A stretch of DNA of 64,000 nucleotides from an uncultured Desulfovibrio sp. (GTDB lineage Bacteria > Desulfobacterota > Desulfovibrionia > Desulfovibrionales > Desulfovibrionaceae): the NCBI RefSeq assembly GCF_902477725.1, contig NZ_CABSIF010000016.1:1-64000 (forward strand), written 5' to 3'. The translations under genes were made by a program, and so were the position numbers. Shown here piece after piece: positions 51,662 through 61,434 of this stretch. The notes under the pieces were generated by a model. That model worked only from the letters and a program-made list of their open reading frames with translations, was not told the origin of the DNA and did not search any database. Position 1 is the stretch's first letter; each line of letters begins with the position of its first letter.

Positions 51662-53692
51662 ATGGAAGATAATCCGGTCATCCCATTCAGCCTTGAAACG
51701 GCATACACGCCCACGGGCGACCAGCCCACGGCCATTAACGCTCTTGTGGACAATCTTCAGGCCGGGGTTCCCTCCCAGGTTTTGCTGGGCGTTACCGGCT
51801 CCGGCAAAACCTTTACCATGGCCAACGTCATTGCCCGCTGCAACCGCCCGGCGCTGGTTCTCGCCCCCAACAAAACGCTGGCGGCCCAGCTTTACGGCGA
51901 GTTCCGGGGGCTGTTTCCGCGCAATGCCGTGGAATATTTTGTCAGCTATTACGACTATTACCAGCCGGAGGCCTATGTTCCGGCCTCGGACACATATATT
52001 GAAAAAGATTCATCCATCAACGACAACATCGACAAGCTGCGCCATGCCGCCACTCACGCCCTGTTGACCCGGCGCGATGTGATCATTGTGGCTTCGGTTT
52101 CGTGCATTTACGGCCTTGGCTCGCCGGAATATTACGCCAAGATGGTCATTCCCGTTGAGGTGGGGCAGCACTTCCCCATGGACAAGCTCATCACCCGGCT
52201 GGTGGAAGTGCACTACGAGCGCAACGATTACGACTTCCACCGAGGCACCTTCCGCGTGCGCGGCGATGCCCTTGAAATTATTCCCGCCTACCATCACGAG
52301 CGGGCGCTGCGGCTGGAATTTTTTGGCGACGACATTGACCTCATGCGCGAGATTGACCCCCTCACAGGCGAAGTGCTGGCCGAGGTAAGCAAAACAGTGC
52401 TGTATCCTGCCAGCCACTTTGTTTCCGCGCAGGACAACCTCAAGCGGGCTGCCAGCGACATACGCGATGAACTGGCGGTGCGGCTTAAGTATTTCAAGGA
52501 GCACGGGCAGCTTGTGGAGGCCCAGCGCATTGAGCAACGCACCCAGCTTGACCTCGAAATGATTGAAGAGCTCGGCTACTGCAACGGCATTGAAAACTAT
52601 ACCCGCCACCTCGACGGCCGCAAGCCGGGCGAGCCGCCGTCCTGTCTGCTCAACTATTTTCCCGAAGACTTTCTGCTCTTTGTGGACGAATCGCACATCA
52701 CCATTCCGCAGGTGGGCGGCATGTACAAGGGCGACCGTTCGCGCAAGCAGACCCTTGTGGATTACGGCTTTCGCCTGCCTTCGGCTCTGGATAACCGCCC
52801 CCTCCAGTTCAACGAGTTCACCAACCTGCTCAATCAGGTGGTTTACGTGTCGGCCACGCCCAGCAAGTACGAGCTGGATCAGGCGCAGGGCATTGTGGCG
52901 GAGCAGATCATCCGCCCCACGGGCCTTGTGGATCCTGTTGTGGAAGTACGCCCCACCAAGGGCCAGATGGAAAATCTGCTTGGCGAATGCCGGGGCAAGG
53001 TAACGCTGGGCGAGAGGGTGCTTGTCACCACACTTACCAAACGCATGGCGGAAGATCTCACAGAATACTGCTGCAACATGGGCGTGCGGGCGCGCTACCT
53101 GCATTCGGACATTGATACGCTCGAGCGCATGCAGATTATCCGCGCGTTGCGGCTTGGGGAATTTGACGTGCTGGTGGGCATCAACCTGCTGCGCGAGGGG
53201 CTGGACATCCCCGAAGTGTCGCTTGTGTGCATTCTGGATGCGGACAAGGAGGGCTTTTTGCGCTCCACGGGCTCGCTTATCCAGACCTTTGGCCGCGCCG
53301 CGCGCAACGCGCAGGGCAAGGTGATACTGTATGCGGACAAGATCACCGATTCCATGCGCGCCGCCATGGGCGAAACCGAGCGCCGCCGCGCCAGACAGTC
53401 GGCCTACAATGAAGAGCACGGCATCACGCCCACCAGCACCCGCAAATCGCTTGAATCGCCACTGGATAGCCTGTATGTGGAAGATGGCGGCGGGCGCGGG
53501 CGCGGCAAGGGTAAGGGCAAACAGCGCGAGCCAGACGCAGTGCCACTGACAGCCGAGGATGTTGCCATTCTTGTTGTCAAGCTTGAAAAGGAAATGCGTC
53601 AGGCGGCCCGCGATCTGGAATTTGAACAGGCCGCAGAGCTGCGTGACCGCATCCGCATTTTGCGGGCCAGACTTATCGCCATGCCCGAATAG
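51662..53692 (+). CDS. uvrB: Excinuclease ABC subunit B
   Basis: A 676-residue damage-verification helicase of nucleotide excision repair. Walker A is GVTGSGKTFTMA; the beta-hairpin region YYDYYQPEAYVPASDTYIEKD, the DESH box (LLFVDESHITIPQ), the VLVGINLLREGLDIPE motif and the QTFGRAARN box are all present, with the UvrC-binding UVR domain at the C-terminus (ARDLEFEQAAELRDRI). The start at 51662 has no good ribosome site but matches the family N-terminus. A basic Gly/Arg/Lys-rich stretch (residues about 610-625) precedes the UVR domain. It is followed by ligA. Confidence 0.96.
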   Translation: MEDNPVIPFSLETAYTPTGDQPTAINALVDNLQAGVPSQVLLGVTGSGKTFTMANVIARCNRPALVLAPNKTLAAQLYGEFRGLFPRNAVEYFVSYYDYYQPEAYVPASDTYIEKDSSINDNIDKLRHAATHALLTRRDVIIVASVSCIYGLGSPEYYAKMVIPVEVGQHFPMDKLITRLVEVHYERNDYDFHRGTFRVRGDALEIIPAYHHERALRLEFFGDDIDLMREIDPLTGEVLAEVSKTVLYPASHFVSAQDNLKRAASDIRDELAVRLKYFKEHGQLVEAQRIEQRTQLDLEMIEELGYCNGIENYTRHLDGRKPGEPPSCLLNYFPEDFLLFVDESHITIPQVGGMYKGDRSRKQTLVDYGFRLPSALDNRPLQFNEFTNLLNQVVYVSATPSKYELDQAQGIVAEQIIRPTGLVDPVVEVRPTKGQMENLLGECRGKVTLGERVLVTTLTKRMAEDLTEYCCNMGVRARYLHSDIDTLERMQIIRALRLGEFDVLVGINLLREGLDIPEVSLVCILDADKEGFLRSTGSLIQTFGRAARNAQGKVILYADKITDSMRAAMGETERRRARQSAYNEEHGITPTSTRKSLESPLDSLYVEDGGGRGRGKGKGKQREPDAVPLTAEDVAILVVKLEKEMRQAARDLEFEQAAELRDRIRILRARLIAMPE

Positions 53693-53781
53693 ACGGGGAC
53701 GTTTGCCCCTGTGTGCAGTGCCGCCGCAAAGCCCGGAAGCCAAACAAGGGCGCGGCGGCTGACCATCAGAAAGGTTTTTTC

Positions 53782-55911
53782 ATGTCGCAGAATTCACGCA
53801 ATGGCAGGCAGGAGCAGAACAGCCTCTTTGCCACTGGCCCCGCTGGCGGCCCCAGCAGCGAGGAGCGCAACCGCGCCCGCTGGCTGATCGCCGAACTGGA
53901 GCGCCACAATTATCTGTACCACACGCAGGATGCGCCGGAAATTTCGGACGACCAGTTTGACGCGCTGTTTCATGAGCTGGCCGCGCTGGAAGACCGCTGG
54001 CCGGAGCTGCGCTCTGCCCATTCACCCACCTTGCGTGTGGGCGGCAAGCTGCTGGACGGTCTTGCCAAAAAAAGCCACAGCCGCCAGATGTACGGTCTAG
54101 ACAACGTCTTTTCTGTCGAAGAGTGGCGCGATTTTGTGGAGCGTATGCGCCGTGCATGGGATACGGAAGTCAACGGCCCTCTGCCGCAAGCCTTCTGGTG
54201 TGACCCGAAGCTTGACGGCCTCGCGCTGGAAATCATCTATGTGAACGGCGAGTTGCAGGAGGCCCTGACGCGCGGCGACGGCGAGGTGGGCGAAGTCGTC
54301 ACCGAGGCCGTGCGTACCATCCGCACCGTGCCTCTGCGTCTCAGGGGCGAAGGGCCGTTTCCTGCGCGGCTTGAAGTGCGCGGCGAAGTGGTGATGTTTA
54401 AAAAAGATTTTGACGCTCTCAACGCCCGGCAGGAATCGCTGGGGCAAAAGACCTTTGCCAATCCGCGCAATGCCGCCGCCGGGACCCTGCGCCAGCTCGA
54501 TATTTCGGTTACTGAATCCCGCCCCCTGCGTTTTCTGGCTTATAGTCTGGGCGATGCGCAGTGGGCCCCGGCGCAGCCCTGCCGCCTGCATTCGGAGTTG
54601 ATGGCCCGCCTCAAGGAATACGGCTTTCTTACCCCGCCAAACGGCAAGCTCTGCGCGAACCCGCAGGATGTTGAAGAATATGTGAACTGGGTGCGCGAAA
54701 ACAGGCCGGAATTTGCCATGGAAATTGACGGTGCCGTGGCAAAGCAGAATGACCTTGAAGCGCAGGAAGCACTCGGCTTTACGGCACGCGCGCCGCGTTT
54801 TGCCGTGGCCTTCAAGTTCCCTGCCATGCAGGCGCAGACCCTGCTTGAGGGCATAGAAATTCAGGTGGGCCGCACAGGGGCACTTACGCCTGTGGCCACA
54901 CTTGCTCCTGTGGCTGTGGGCGGGGTAATGGTTTCGCGCGCAACCCTGCATAATGAGGATGAAATCCGCGCGCGCGACGTGCGCGTGGGCGATACCGTTA
55001 TTGTGCAGCGCGCGGGCGATGTTATCCCCGAAGTGGTCGGCCCGGTGCTGGATAAAAGGCCTGCGGGCGCTGAACCCTATCAGTTCCCCCGCACGTGCCC
55101 GGCCTGTGGGCAGCCCGTGTACCGCGAAGAAGGCGAAGCTGCCTGGCGGTGCGAAAATCTGGCTTGCCCCGCTATCCGGCTGCGCTCAATAACTCATTTT
55201 GTTTCCAAGGCCGGGCTTGATATTCAGGGCGTGGGGCAAAAGTGGATCGAGCAGCTTGTGACCAGCGGGCGTGTGCAGTCGCCAGCCGATCTGTTCAGCC
55301 TCACCGTGCAGGATCTGCTGGGTTTTGAACGCATGGGCGAGGTGCTGGCGCAAAAGTTTGTGGATTCGCTGGAAAACGCCTGCCACACCGCCACCCTGCA
55401 AAGGCTCATCAGCGCCCTTGGTATCCGCCATGTGGGCGAGCAGACGGCCCGCACCCTGGCAGCGCGCTTTGCGGATCTGGACGAACTGGAAAATGCCACG
55501 GTGGAAAGCCTGCTCGCCCTGCCCGATGTGGGGCCGGAAGTGGCTTCGTCCATACGCAACTTTTTTGACAGCCCCGCCAACCGCGAGCAGCTTGCACGTC
55601 TCAAGGAGAAGGGGCCGTGGCCCAAGGGCGCGGATTCGGCTCAGGGCGCGCAAACCCTTGTCGAAGGGCCGCTGGCTGGCAAAACCATTCTTTTTACGGG
55701 CACCATCAGCGTGCCGCGCGGCACGGCACAAAAGTGGGCCGAGGCCGCCGGGGCTGTTCCCCTTGGTGCTGTCAGCAAAAAACTGGACTATCTTGTGGCG
55801 GGCGAAAAGGCGGGCAGCAAGCTGGACAAGGCGCGCTCCCTTGGCGTAACCGTGCTGGATGAAACGGAATTCAGAAACCTGTTGCGTGAATCCGGCATTG
55901 AGCCGGAATAA
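53782..55911 (+). CDS. ligA: NAD-dependent DNA ligase LigA
   Basis: A 709-residue ligase. The adenylated lysine is in CDPKLDGLALE (Lys143), preceded by the Ia domain (NYLYHTQDAPEISDDQFDAL). The OB fold, the four-Cys zinc finger (CPACGQPVYREEGEAAWRC, then LACP), helix-hairpin-helix repeats (ALPDVGPEVASSI) and a C-terminal BRCT domain (ILFTGTISVPRGTAQKWAE) follow. It is slightly longer at the N-terminus than E. coli LigA. The ATG at 53782 follows GAAAGG. It lies 89 bases after uvrB and 16 before dapB. Confidence 0.96.
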   Translation: MSQNSRNGRQEQNSLFATGPAGGPSSEERNRARWLIAELERHNYLYHTQDAPEISDDQFDALFHELAALEDRWPELRSAHSPTLRVGGKLLDGLAKKSHSRQMYGLDNVFSVEEWRDFVERMRRAWDTEVNGPLPQAFWCDPKLDGLALEIIYVNGELQEALTRGDGEVGEVVTEAVRTIRTVPLRLRGEGPFPARLEVRGEVVMFKKDFDALNARQESLGQKTFANPRNAAAGTLRQLDISVTESRPLRFLAYSLGDAQWAPAQPCRLHSELMARLKEYGFLTPPNGKLCANPQDVEEYVNWVRENRPEFAMEIDGAVAKQNDLEAQEALGFTARAPRFAVAFKFPAMQAQTLLEGIEIQVGRTGALTPVATLAPVAVGGVMVSRATLHNEDEIRARDVRVGDTVIVQRAGDVIPEVVGPVLDKRPAGAEPYQFPRTCPACGQPVYREEGEAAWRCENLACPAIRLRSITHFVSKAGLDIQGVGQKWIEQLVTSGRVQSPADLFSLTVQDLLGFERMGEVLAQKFVDSLENACHTATLQRLISALGIRHVGEQTARTLAARFADLDELENATVESLLALPDVGPEVASSIRNFFDSPANREQLARLKEKGPWPKGADSAQGAQTLVEGPLAGKTILFTGTISVPRGTAQKWAEAAGAVPLGAVSKKLDYLVAGEKAGSKLDKARSLGVTVLDETEFRNLLRESGIEPE

Positions 55912-55927
55912 CGGAAACGGAGAAGCT

Positions 55928-56716
55928 ATGAGCACTTCTATTATTGTGGTCGGGGCCAGCGGGCGCATGGGCAAAACCATCAGCGGGCTTGTAGAAGCCG
56001 ACCCGCAGTTCACCCTTGCGGGGCTGGTGGACAGCCCGGAGCGCATAGCCGCTCTAGCGGGCGCTGCCTGTCCTGTTTCCGACAGCTTGGCTGCCCTGTT
56101 GCCCAAGCTTCCTGGTGCAGTGGTCATTGACTTCACCGCGCCTGCCGTGAGCCTGCAATCGGCGCAGGCCGTGGCGCAGACGGGCAACGCCCTAGTTATC
56201 GGCACCACGGGCTTTACCGATGAGCAAAAGGATGAACTGCGCGCCCTTGCCGACAAGGCCCCCATTTTCTGGGCCTCGAACATGAGCATCGGCGTGAATG
56301 TGCTGCTCAACATCCTGCCCCAGCTTACCAAGGCCCTTGGCGAAGATTATGATATTGAAATGGTGGAGCTGCACCACAACCGCAAAAAGGACAGCCCCAG
56401 TGGCACGGCCCTGACACTTGGCGAGTGCCTTGCCGAGGCCCGCGACTGGAAGCTCAACGATGTGCGCTGCTCCAGCCGTGACGGCATCATCGGCGCTCGC
56501 CCCAAGGAGCAGATCGGCATTCAGGCCATACGCGGCGGGGATGTGGTGGGCGTACACACCGTGTACTTTATGGGGCCCGGGGAGCGCATTGAAGTGACCC
56601 ATCAGGCCCACTCGCGCGAGAATTTTGCGCGCGGCGCTATCCGCGCCGCTGGCTGGATGGCAGGGCAGAAGCCCGGCAAGCTCTATAGCATGCAGGATGT
56701 GATTAAGGATATCTAG
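55928..56716 (+). CDS. dapB: 4-hydroxy-tetrahydrodipicolinate reductase
   Basis: A 262-residue enzyme of the lysine/diaminopimelate pathway. It begins IIVVGASGRMGKTIS (NAD(P)H-binding Rossmann motif), with GTTGF, the catalytic segment ELHHNRKKDSPSGTA and the C-terminal VTHQAHSRENFARGAIRAA. The ATG at 55928 follows GGAGA. It is last in uvrB-ligA-dapB, a functionally mixed operon. Its product feeds the pathway that ends with LysA at 3.4-4.7 kb. Confidence 0.95.
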   Translation: MSTSIIVVGASGRMGKTISGLVEADPQFTLAGLVDSPERIAALAGAACPVSDSLAALLPKLPGAVVIDFTAPAVSLQSAQAVAQTGNALVIGTTGFTDEQKDELRALADKAPIFWASNMSIGVNVLLNILPQLTKALGEDYDIEMVELHHNRKKDSPSGTALTLGECLAEARDWKLNDVRCSSRDGIIGARPKEQIGIQAIRGGDVVGVHTVYFMGPGERIEVTHQAHSRENFARGAIRAAGWMAGQKPGKLYSMQDVIKDI

Positions 56717-56776
56717 CAGATAGAGCTTCGCAGGCTGTTTCTACCTTCGTAAGCTTTCAGTTTTGTACAATATCCG

Positions 56777-56804
56777 TTGGTCTTACTTCTTTTGGGCAGA
56801 CCAA
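56777..56804 (+). repeat. Short inverted repeat after dapB
   Basis: TTGGTCT (56777-56783) and AGACCAA (56798-56804) form a 7-bp stem with a 14-base loop just before the large terminator hairpin. It may be part of the dapB 3' untranslated structure. Confidence 0.45.
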
Positions 56805-56816
56805 TGCAGGGTGTTT

Positions 56817-56889
56817 AAAACAGGCCCGCTTTCGTTCAGTGGCAACACGTTAGGTGCTGCATTGAACGAAGGCGGGTCTGATCTGTTTT
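56817..56889 (+). terminator. Large composite terminator of the uvrB-ligA-dapB operon
   Basis: AAAACAG with CTGTTTT forms the base; CCCGCTTTCGTTCA pairs with TGAACGAAGGCGGG (one G-U); and an apical GCAACAC/GTGCTGC stem with one mismatch closes it. The whole 73-base hairpin ends in a T-run (TGTTTTATT). It is much longer than usual for a terminator. Confidence 0.7.
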
Positions 56890-56925
56890 ATTGCTGCCGT
56901 GCCTGTGTCGATGGGGCAGAGCGCG

Positions 56926-56958
56926 AAAAAGCCCCTGAACAGTTTGCCGTTCAGGGAC
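56926..56958 (-). terminator. Terminator of the chemoreceptor gene
   Basis: On the minus strand GTCCCTGAAC pairs with GTTCAGGGGC (one G-U) around an 8-base loop, followed by TTTTT. It lies about 40 bases after the chemoreceptor stop. Confidence 0.85.
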
Positions 56959-56996
56959 TTTGCATTTGTTGCAGGGCAGGCTCACTTCCGCGCCAG

Positions 56997-59312
56997 CTAG
57001 GAAACCATCTGCGCAATGAGCTTTTTGAGTTCCTGCGCCTGCTTCGCCAGTTCCGTCACTGCGTTTGCAGATTGCGACATGGCGGAGGCCGTCTCAGAGC
57101 TGATGGTGTTGATCTGCTCCACAGCCCGGTTGATCTCGTCGCTGGTGGCCGACTGTTCTTCAGCGGCGGCGGCGATGGAATGAGCCTGATCCGCAGCCTG
57201 ATCCACCAGCACCACAATTTCGGAAAGTGCCTCGCCGGAGGTTCCGGCAAGCTCGGTAGTCTGCTCGATGGTGTCTACAGTCTGGTTGACCTGATCAATG
57301 TTCTGCGTGGTGCCGTTCTGGATGCCCTGAATGGCGGAACCAACCTCTCGGGTTGCCTGCATGGTCTTTTCCGCCAGCTTGCGCACTTCGTCGGCCACAA
57401 CGGCAAATCCGCGTCCGGCTTCGCCCGCGCGCGCCGCTTCGATGGCCGCGTTAAGGGCCAGCAGGTTGGTCTGATCTGCAATGTCTGAAATCACGGTCAT
57501 GATCTGGCCGATACTCTGGGCCTGATCGCCCAGCGAGGCCATGCCGGTCTTGAGGCCCATTGCCTGCGTGTGCAACTGGTTGATGCCCTGCACCACCTTG
57601 TTGACCACTTCTGCGCCGTGTTCCGCCTTGCGCTTGGCATTGATGGTAGTGTCCGAGGCGCCGCCCGCATTGCGCGCAACCTCAAGCACTGAGGCATTCA
57701 TCTGCTCCATGGCGGTGGCGGTTTCAGAAACACGCTGCGTCTGCTGATCCGCGCCACGGCTGGCCTGTTCCACCTGTGTGGAAAGTTCCTCGGTAGCGGT
57801 GGAAAGCCTGTCGGCAATGGCATTGGCGTTCTGCGCCACCTGGGCAACGGCATCGCGCTGTTGCTCAATGGTTGCCTGCTGTTTTTTAATTTCCGTCAGG
57901 TCAAACACAAGTGTTACTGCGCCCACAATGTTGCCGTCCAGATCGCGGATCAGCGAAGCATCAATGCGCAGTTTTTTGTGCTGGCCGTCTGCAAAGGTCA
58001 TTTCTGCTTCAATGCCATGTGCGTTTACTTCCTCGCTCAGACATTTATGGCAGATGGTGCGCTTGCTGGCATCCCCGTAGAAAAATTCAGCCGCTGTCAT
58101 ACCCTTATAATCTGCAGGCTTGCCGCTCTTGCCCACAAGTTTGACCATGGCGTCATTTACATAGGTAATGCACACATCTGTATCTGCCACAAGGGTGGGG
58201 AAGGTGATGCCCTGCAATACGCCGTCAGCAAAACCCAGGCGGTTTTTGAGTACAGCGGTCATTTCTTTGAAATTGCCTGCCAGTTCAGCCAGTTCAAAGC
58301 TGTAATTGCCCGTGAGCGTGGCCTTGAAGTCGCCGTGCGCAATCTGTGCGCTGTAGTCCATAATGTTCTTCAGCGGGGCGGTGATGATCCGGCGAACCAT
58401 AAACACAATGCTGCCCAGCAATACAACGAAAATACCGATGGCAACGAGAATAAGAATGTTGCGTTGCTCAATGGCGTCTTTTGCAAGATCGTCTGTAAAG
58501 GCGGAGGTGCAGACAAGCCAGCCTGTTCTTTCAATGGTTTGAAAAACAATCACCTTGTCCTTACCCTGAAACTCATAATCAAAAGAGCCGTTCTTGATTT
58601 TGAGCGCCTTGACTACAAACTCCAGTTTGCTGACATCGCTCATGTGAGTATCAGCATTGGGGTGGGCGATAACGCGACCGTTGGCATCAATAATAAATGC
58701 ATAGCCATGTGATGCAACAGTTATGTTAAAAACATGACTTTTGATGTATTCAAGCCAGTTGATGGTTACGCACACAGCTCCAATGGGCTTGCCGTTTTCG
58801 CCAAAAACTGGGGTTGCAATGGCAAGGACTTCTTTTTTGGTGGTTTTTGCAACAATGATATCGGGGTCAATGGCATCCTTGCCCTGCATAGCTATTTTGA
58901 AATAACTCCTGTCGCCATAATTATTGCCAATAAAGGATTCGCCCTGGCTTGACGCCCCTGATACGGCGATACCCTGAGCATTCAACACATAGATAGAGTT
59001 GATGCCCTTGTATTCTTTTACGAGGGCTTTGATCAGGGCGTCCATTTCGGCTCTGTCGCCTTCGATGGCTTTTTTAGCCTGACCGCTCTGGGCTGGGACC
59101 TTGATCATGCTCATGTTTGCATCGATCAAATCATTTACGTTGGCGATAAGACCATTATTTATGATCTTCATGCCGTCTACAGACGTTTTGTTGACGACAT
59201 TGTATGAAGATTTTCCAACGTAAATGACAAGACTTGAAACGCCAATGAGCAATACAATGCTTATGATTGTGGCTAATACAGTGTTTACACTCTTGAATGA
59301 CAGGCGTGCCAT
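56997..59312 (-). CDS. Methyl-accepting chemotaxis protein (dCache-HAMP-PAS-MCP)
   Basis: A 771-residue membrane chemoreceptor. A membrane helix (about 12-34) is followed by a periplasmic dCache ligand domain (INSIYVLNAQGIAVSGAS, NYGDRSYFKIAMQGK, AIATPVFGENGKPIGAVCV, GYAFIIDANGRVIAHPN), a second helix (about 286-306), HAMP, and a cytoplasmic PAS domain (residues about 365-470) carrying a CHKC pair (TICHKCLSEE) that could bind a cofactor or metal. The MCP signalling domain has the invariant hairpin tip IADQTNLLALNAAIEAARAG. GGAGG precedes the ATG. The ligand is not predictable. Confidence 0.94.
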   Translation of the reverse strand: MARLSFKSVNTVLATIISIVLLIGVSSLVIYVGKSSYNVVNKTSVDGMKIINNGLIANVNDLIDANMSMIKVPAQSGQAKKAIEGDRAEMDALIKALVKEYKGINSIYVLNAQGIAVSGASSQGESFIGNNYGDRSYFKIAMQGKDAIDPDIIVAKTTKKEVLAIATPVFGENGKPIGAVCVTINWLEYIKSHVFNITVASHGYAFIIDANGRVIAHPNADTHMSDVSKLEFVVKALKIKNGSFDYEFQGKDKVIVFQTIERTGWLVCTSAFTDDLAKDAIEQRNILILVAIGIFVVLLGSIVFMVRRIITAPLKNIMDYSAQIAHGDFKATLTGNYSFELAELAGNFKEMTAVLKNRLGFADGVLQGITFPTLVADTDVCITYVNDAMVKLVGKSGKPADYKGMTAAEFFYGDASKRTICHKCLSEEVNAHGIEAEMTFADGQHKKLRIDASLIRDLDGNIVGAVTLVFDLTEIKKQQATIEQQRDAVAQVAQNANAIADRLSTATEELSTQVEQASRGADQQTQRVSETATAMEQMNASVLEVARNAGGASDTTINAKRKAEHGAEVVNKVVQGINQLHTQAMGLKTGMASLGDQAQSIGQIMTVISDIADQTNLLALNAAIEAARAGEAGRGFAVVADEVRKLAEKTMQATREVGSAIQGIQNGTTQNIDQVNQTVDTIEQTTELAGTSGEALSEIVVLVDQAADQAHSIAAAAEEQSATSDEINRAVEQINTISSETASAMSQSANAVTELAKQAQELKKLIAQMVS

Positions 59313-59566
59313 GATATCCTCCAGTGAACTCGTGCAGCCAGGATGATTATAATGTGGTGGTAACGTATGTTAAAAAAATTATCATTCCGTTAACACTTTA
59401 CATCTCTCCAAAATATTTTCACTTTTACTAGTCAAAAGAATCGTCAAATCCAATATAAACTTTATATCATTTGTAATAATATTTTAATGAAAATGCAGTA
59501 TTGCAATATGTATTCATGTGATTATTTGTGGCAAATATTTAAAACACAGCAAAAATTCCGCTTATA

Positions 59567-60487
59567 TCATCGCCTGCTGAGTCTGAATACAGCGCCAAGA
59601 ATGAGCGCGCCGCCTGCAAAAATTCCCAGACCCGGAGCATCGTTAAAGAGCAGCCACGCCGCAATTATGGCGTAAACCGGCTCAAGCGTGATGATAACAG
59701 CTGCCTGCCGGGCCTTGAGGGCGGTGAGGCTGCTGACGTAAAGGCTGTAGGCGAGGGCGGTGCACAAAAGGCCCAGGCAGAATATCCACAGCCAGTCCAG
59801 CGCGACAATGCCCGGCACATCCGCTGCTGCAATGGGCAGAAGGCAAATGATGATTACCATATTTTGCCACCAGCAGGTATGCATGCCAGACATGCCCCCG
59901 GCAAAGTGCCGGTTTGCTATGGCCACCAGACCGTAGACCGCAGCGGAAACCATGCCCCACAGCAGGCCGTGGGTTGCAGTATCAGCCAGCGAAAACGAAG
60001 GCGTCAGGCACACAAGCCCAATGCTCACCATGCCAATGCATTGCAATTCCCGGGCACTTGGGCGTTCGCGGTAGGCAATGGCTTCAAACAGGGCCGTAAA
60101 GGCGGGAAAACACGCAAAGCCGAGCGTGCCCACCGCAATGCCGCCCAGTTTTATCCCCATAAAAAATGTGACAAAATGGAGGGTCAGCAGAATGCCGCTT
60201 ACGGCAAGGCCTGTCAGGTCGCGTGCCGCAATTCCATGCCAGGGCGGATCACGCCGGATAAGGCAGACGCAGCCAAGGGCGGCCACTGCAACCACGGCCC
60301 TGCCCCAGACAAGATCAACGGCGGAACACTGGCACAATTTACCAAAAATGCCAGAGATACCAAACAGAACCGTCGCTGCGTGCATGCGGATCAAGGCTGC
60401 GCGCACGGCGCTTTGCTGCATTGCGTCCTTGTTGGGTGCTGTGGTAGATTGTAATTGTGGGGGCGCAGCCTGTCTGGCATTCTGCAT
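59567..60487 (-). CDS. EamA/DMT superfamily transporter
   Basis: A 306-residue protein with about ten membrane helices made of two EamA repeats (RhaT/YdcZ-like drug/metabolite transporters). Segments such as GISGIFGKLCQC, GTLGFACFPAFTALFEAIAYRERPS and, in the second repeat, ITLEPVYAIIAAWLLFNDAPG are typical, the last two showing the paired 'E-P/A...E/D' signature at the repeat ends. Substrates are usually amino acids or their analogues. The ATG at 60487 is chosen because AAAGGAG lies 6 bases before it; the frame is open to 60595 without similarity. It stands alone. Confidence 0.85.
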   Translation of the reverse strand: MQNARQAAPPQLQSTTAPNKDAMQQSAVRAALIRMHAATVLFGISGIFGKLCQCSAVDLVWGRAVVAVAALGCVCLIRRDPPWHGIAARDLTGLAVSGILLTLHFVTFFMGIKLGGIAVGTLGFACFPAFTALFEAIAYRERPSARELQCIGMVSIGLVCLTPSFSLADTATHGLLWGMVSAAVYGLVAIANRHFAGGMSGMHTCWWQNMVIIICLLPIAAADVPGIVALDWLWIFCLGLLCTALAYSLYVSSLTALKARQAAVIITLEPVYAIIAAWLLFNDAPGLGIFAGGALILGAVFRLSRR

Positions 60488-60748
60488 GCAAGCTCCTTTA
60501 TTCTGTCTGTGCGCTATGGATACATTCATGGGCCGCGCGCGGCAAGCAGAGCGAGGCAAGGGGGCATGCACCTGGCATATTTGCCATGCCCGCATCCTGA
60601 TCTGTGGTAAGACTGAATAATGTTTCTGGAAAAAAGTCTAGATTTTATCTTGAAATTCACGAGCAGGTAGTGTAGCGCAAAAAGAAAACATAGCGTAACA
60701 CGATGCTTGGCGAACTTGCGCCAAGCCGCACGCAACATCGGGGGCATC

Positions 60749-61171
60749 ATGCCGCAGGTCGCAGCACGTATTAACGACGATCAGGAACGCTGGCTCAAAG
60801 ACTACTTCCGCACAAAGAGCGCGGGGGCGGAGTTTATCCTTCCCTGGGCGGTGGACACGTTTTTTCGGGCAATCACGGGCATCAAGCATATCTTTAGTGC
60901 TGCGGAGCTGAAAACCATTGTGGAAGCCCACAAGGATATGAAGCTCATGCCCGACCATACGCGGCTTTCGTATCTTTTGCTGCGCGTTACGGATGCCTGC
61001 GACATCAACGGTGTACATCTGCGGCATGGGGCCAGCAAATCCAGCCTTGAGGCCAAGATCAAAAGCCTTGACGACACGCAGGCCACAGCCCTGATGGTAT
61101 GGGCCTCTGCTTTTTGGGTCAGCCGCAACTGCTCTGCGGAAAATATGGACGAGTACATCAAGGCGTATTGA
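60749..61171 (+). CDS. Hypothetical protein
   Basis: A 140-residue protein starting MPQVAARINDDQERWLKDYF, which has the look of a short beta strand followed by a helix as in ribbon-helix-helix regulators, but this is only a visual impression. The rest is helical (FILPWAVDTFFRAITGIKHIF, AELKTIVEAHKDMK, LSYLLLRVTDACDIN) with a C-terminal MVWASAFWVSRNC segment. It has no membrane helix and two lone cysteines. The ATG at 60749 follows GGGGGC; a TTG at 60707 could extend it by 14 codons. The gap to panD ends with a terminator. Confidence 0.6.
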   Translation: MPQVAARINDDQERWLKDYFRTKSAGAEFILPWAVDTFFRAITGIKHIFSAAELKTIVEAHKDMKLMPDHTRLSYLLLRVTDACDINGVHLRHGASKSSLEAKIKSLDDTQATALMVWASAFWVSRNCSAENMDEYIKAY

Positions 61172-61297
61172 TTTTTTTGCGCCGTCTGCTTAAGTTCACA
61201 CCGCTTTTGCGGCCCGGAGCGTAGCGACCAAACCGGAGCCGCGCCCGGTGAGGCTTGCGGTGCGCTTCATAGTTGTTGCATGCCGTGCTCATGAGTC

Positions 61298-61403
61298 CGC
61301 CGCTACCGGGCGGCGCGAGGGGTTGCCCTGTGCTGGCAACTCCTGCGGTGCGGGCAACTGCCGGATTCGGCATCATTCATGGTCGCTTGTGCGACCTTTT
61401 TTT
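61298..61403 (+). ncRNA. Chain of four hairpins ending in a terminator, upstream of panD
   Basis: Four consecutive stems are visible: CGCCGC/GCGGCG (61298-61315), GTTGCC/GGCAAC (61322-61340), TGCCG/CGGCA (61359-61372) and GGTCGC-TTGT-GCGACC (61381-61396) followed by seven Ts (61397-61403). The last is a clear intrinsic terminator 32 bases before the panD start. The region may be a small RNA, the 3' end of the upstream gene, or an attenuating leader of panD. I could not match it to a known riboswitch class. Confidence 0.45.
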
Positions 61404-61434
61404 AGGCGCGATCAATCGCGCAAGAGAGTTTGTC

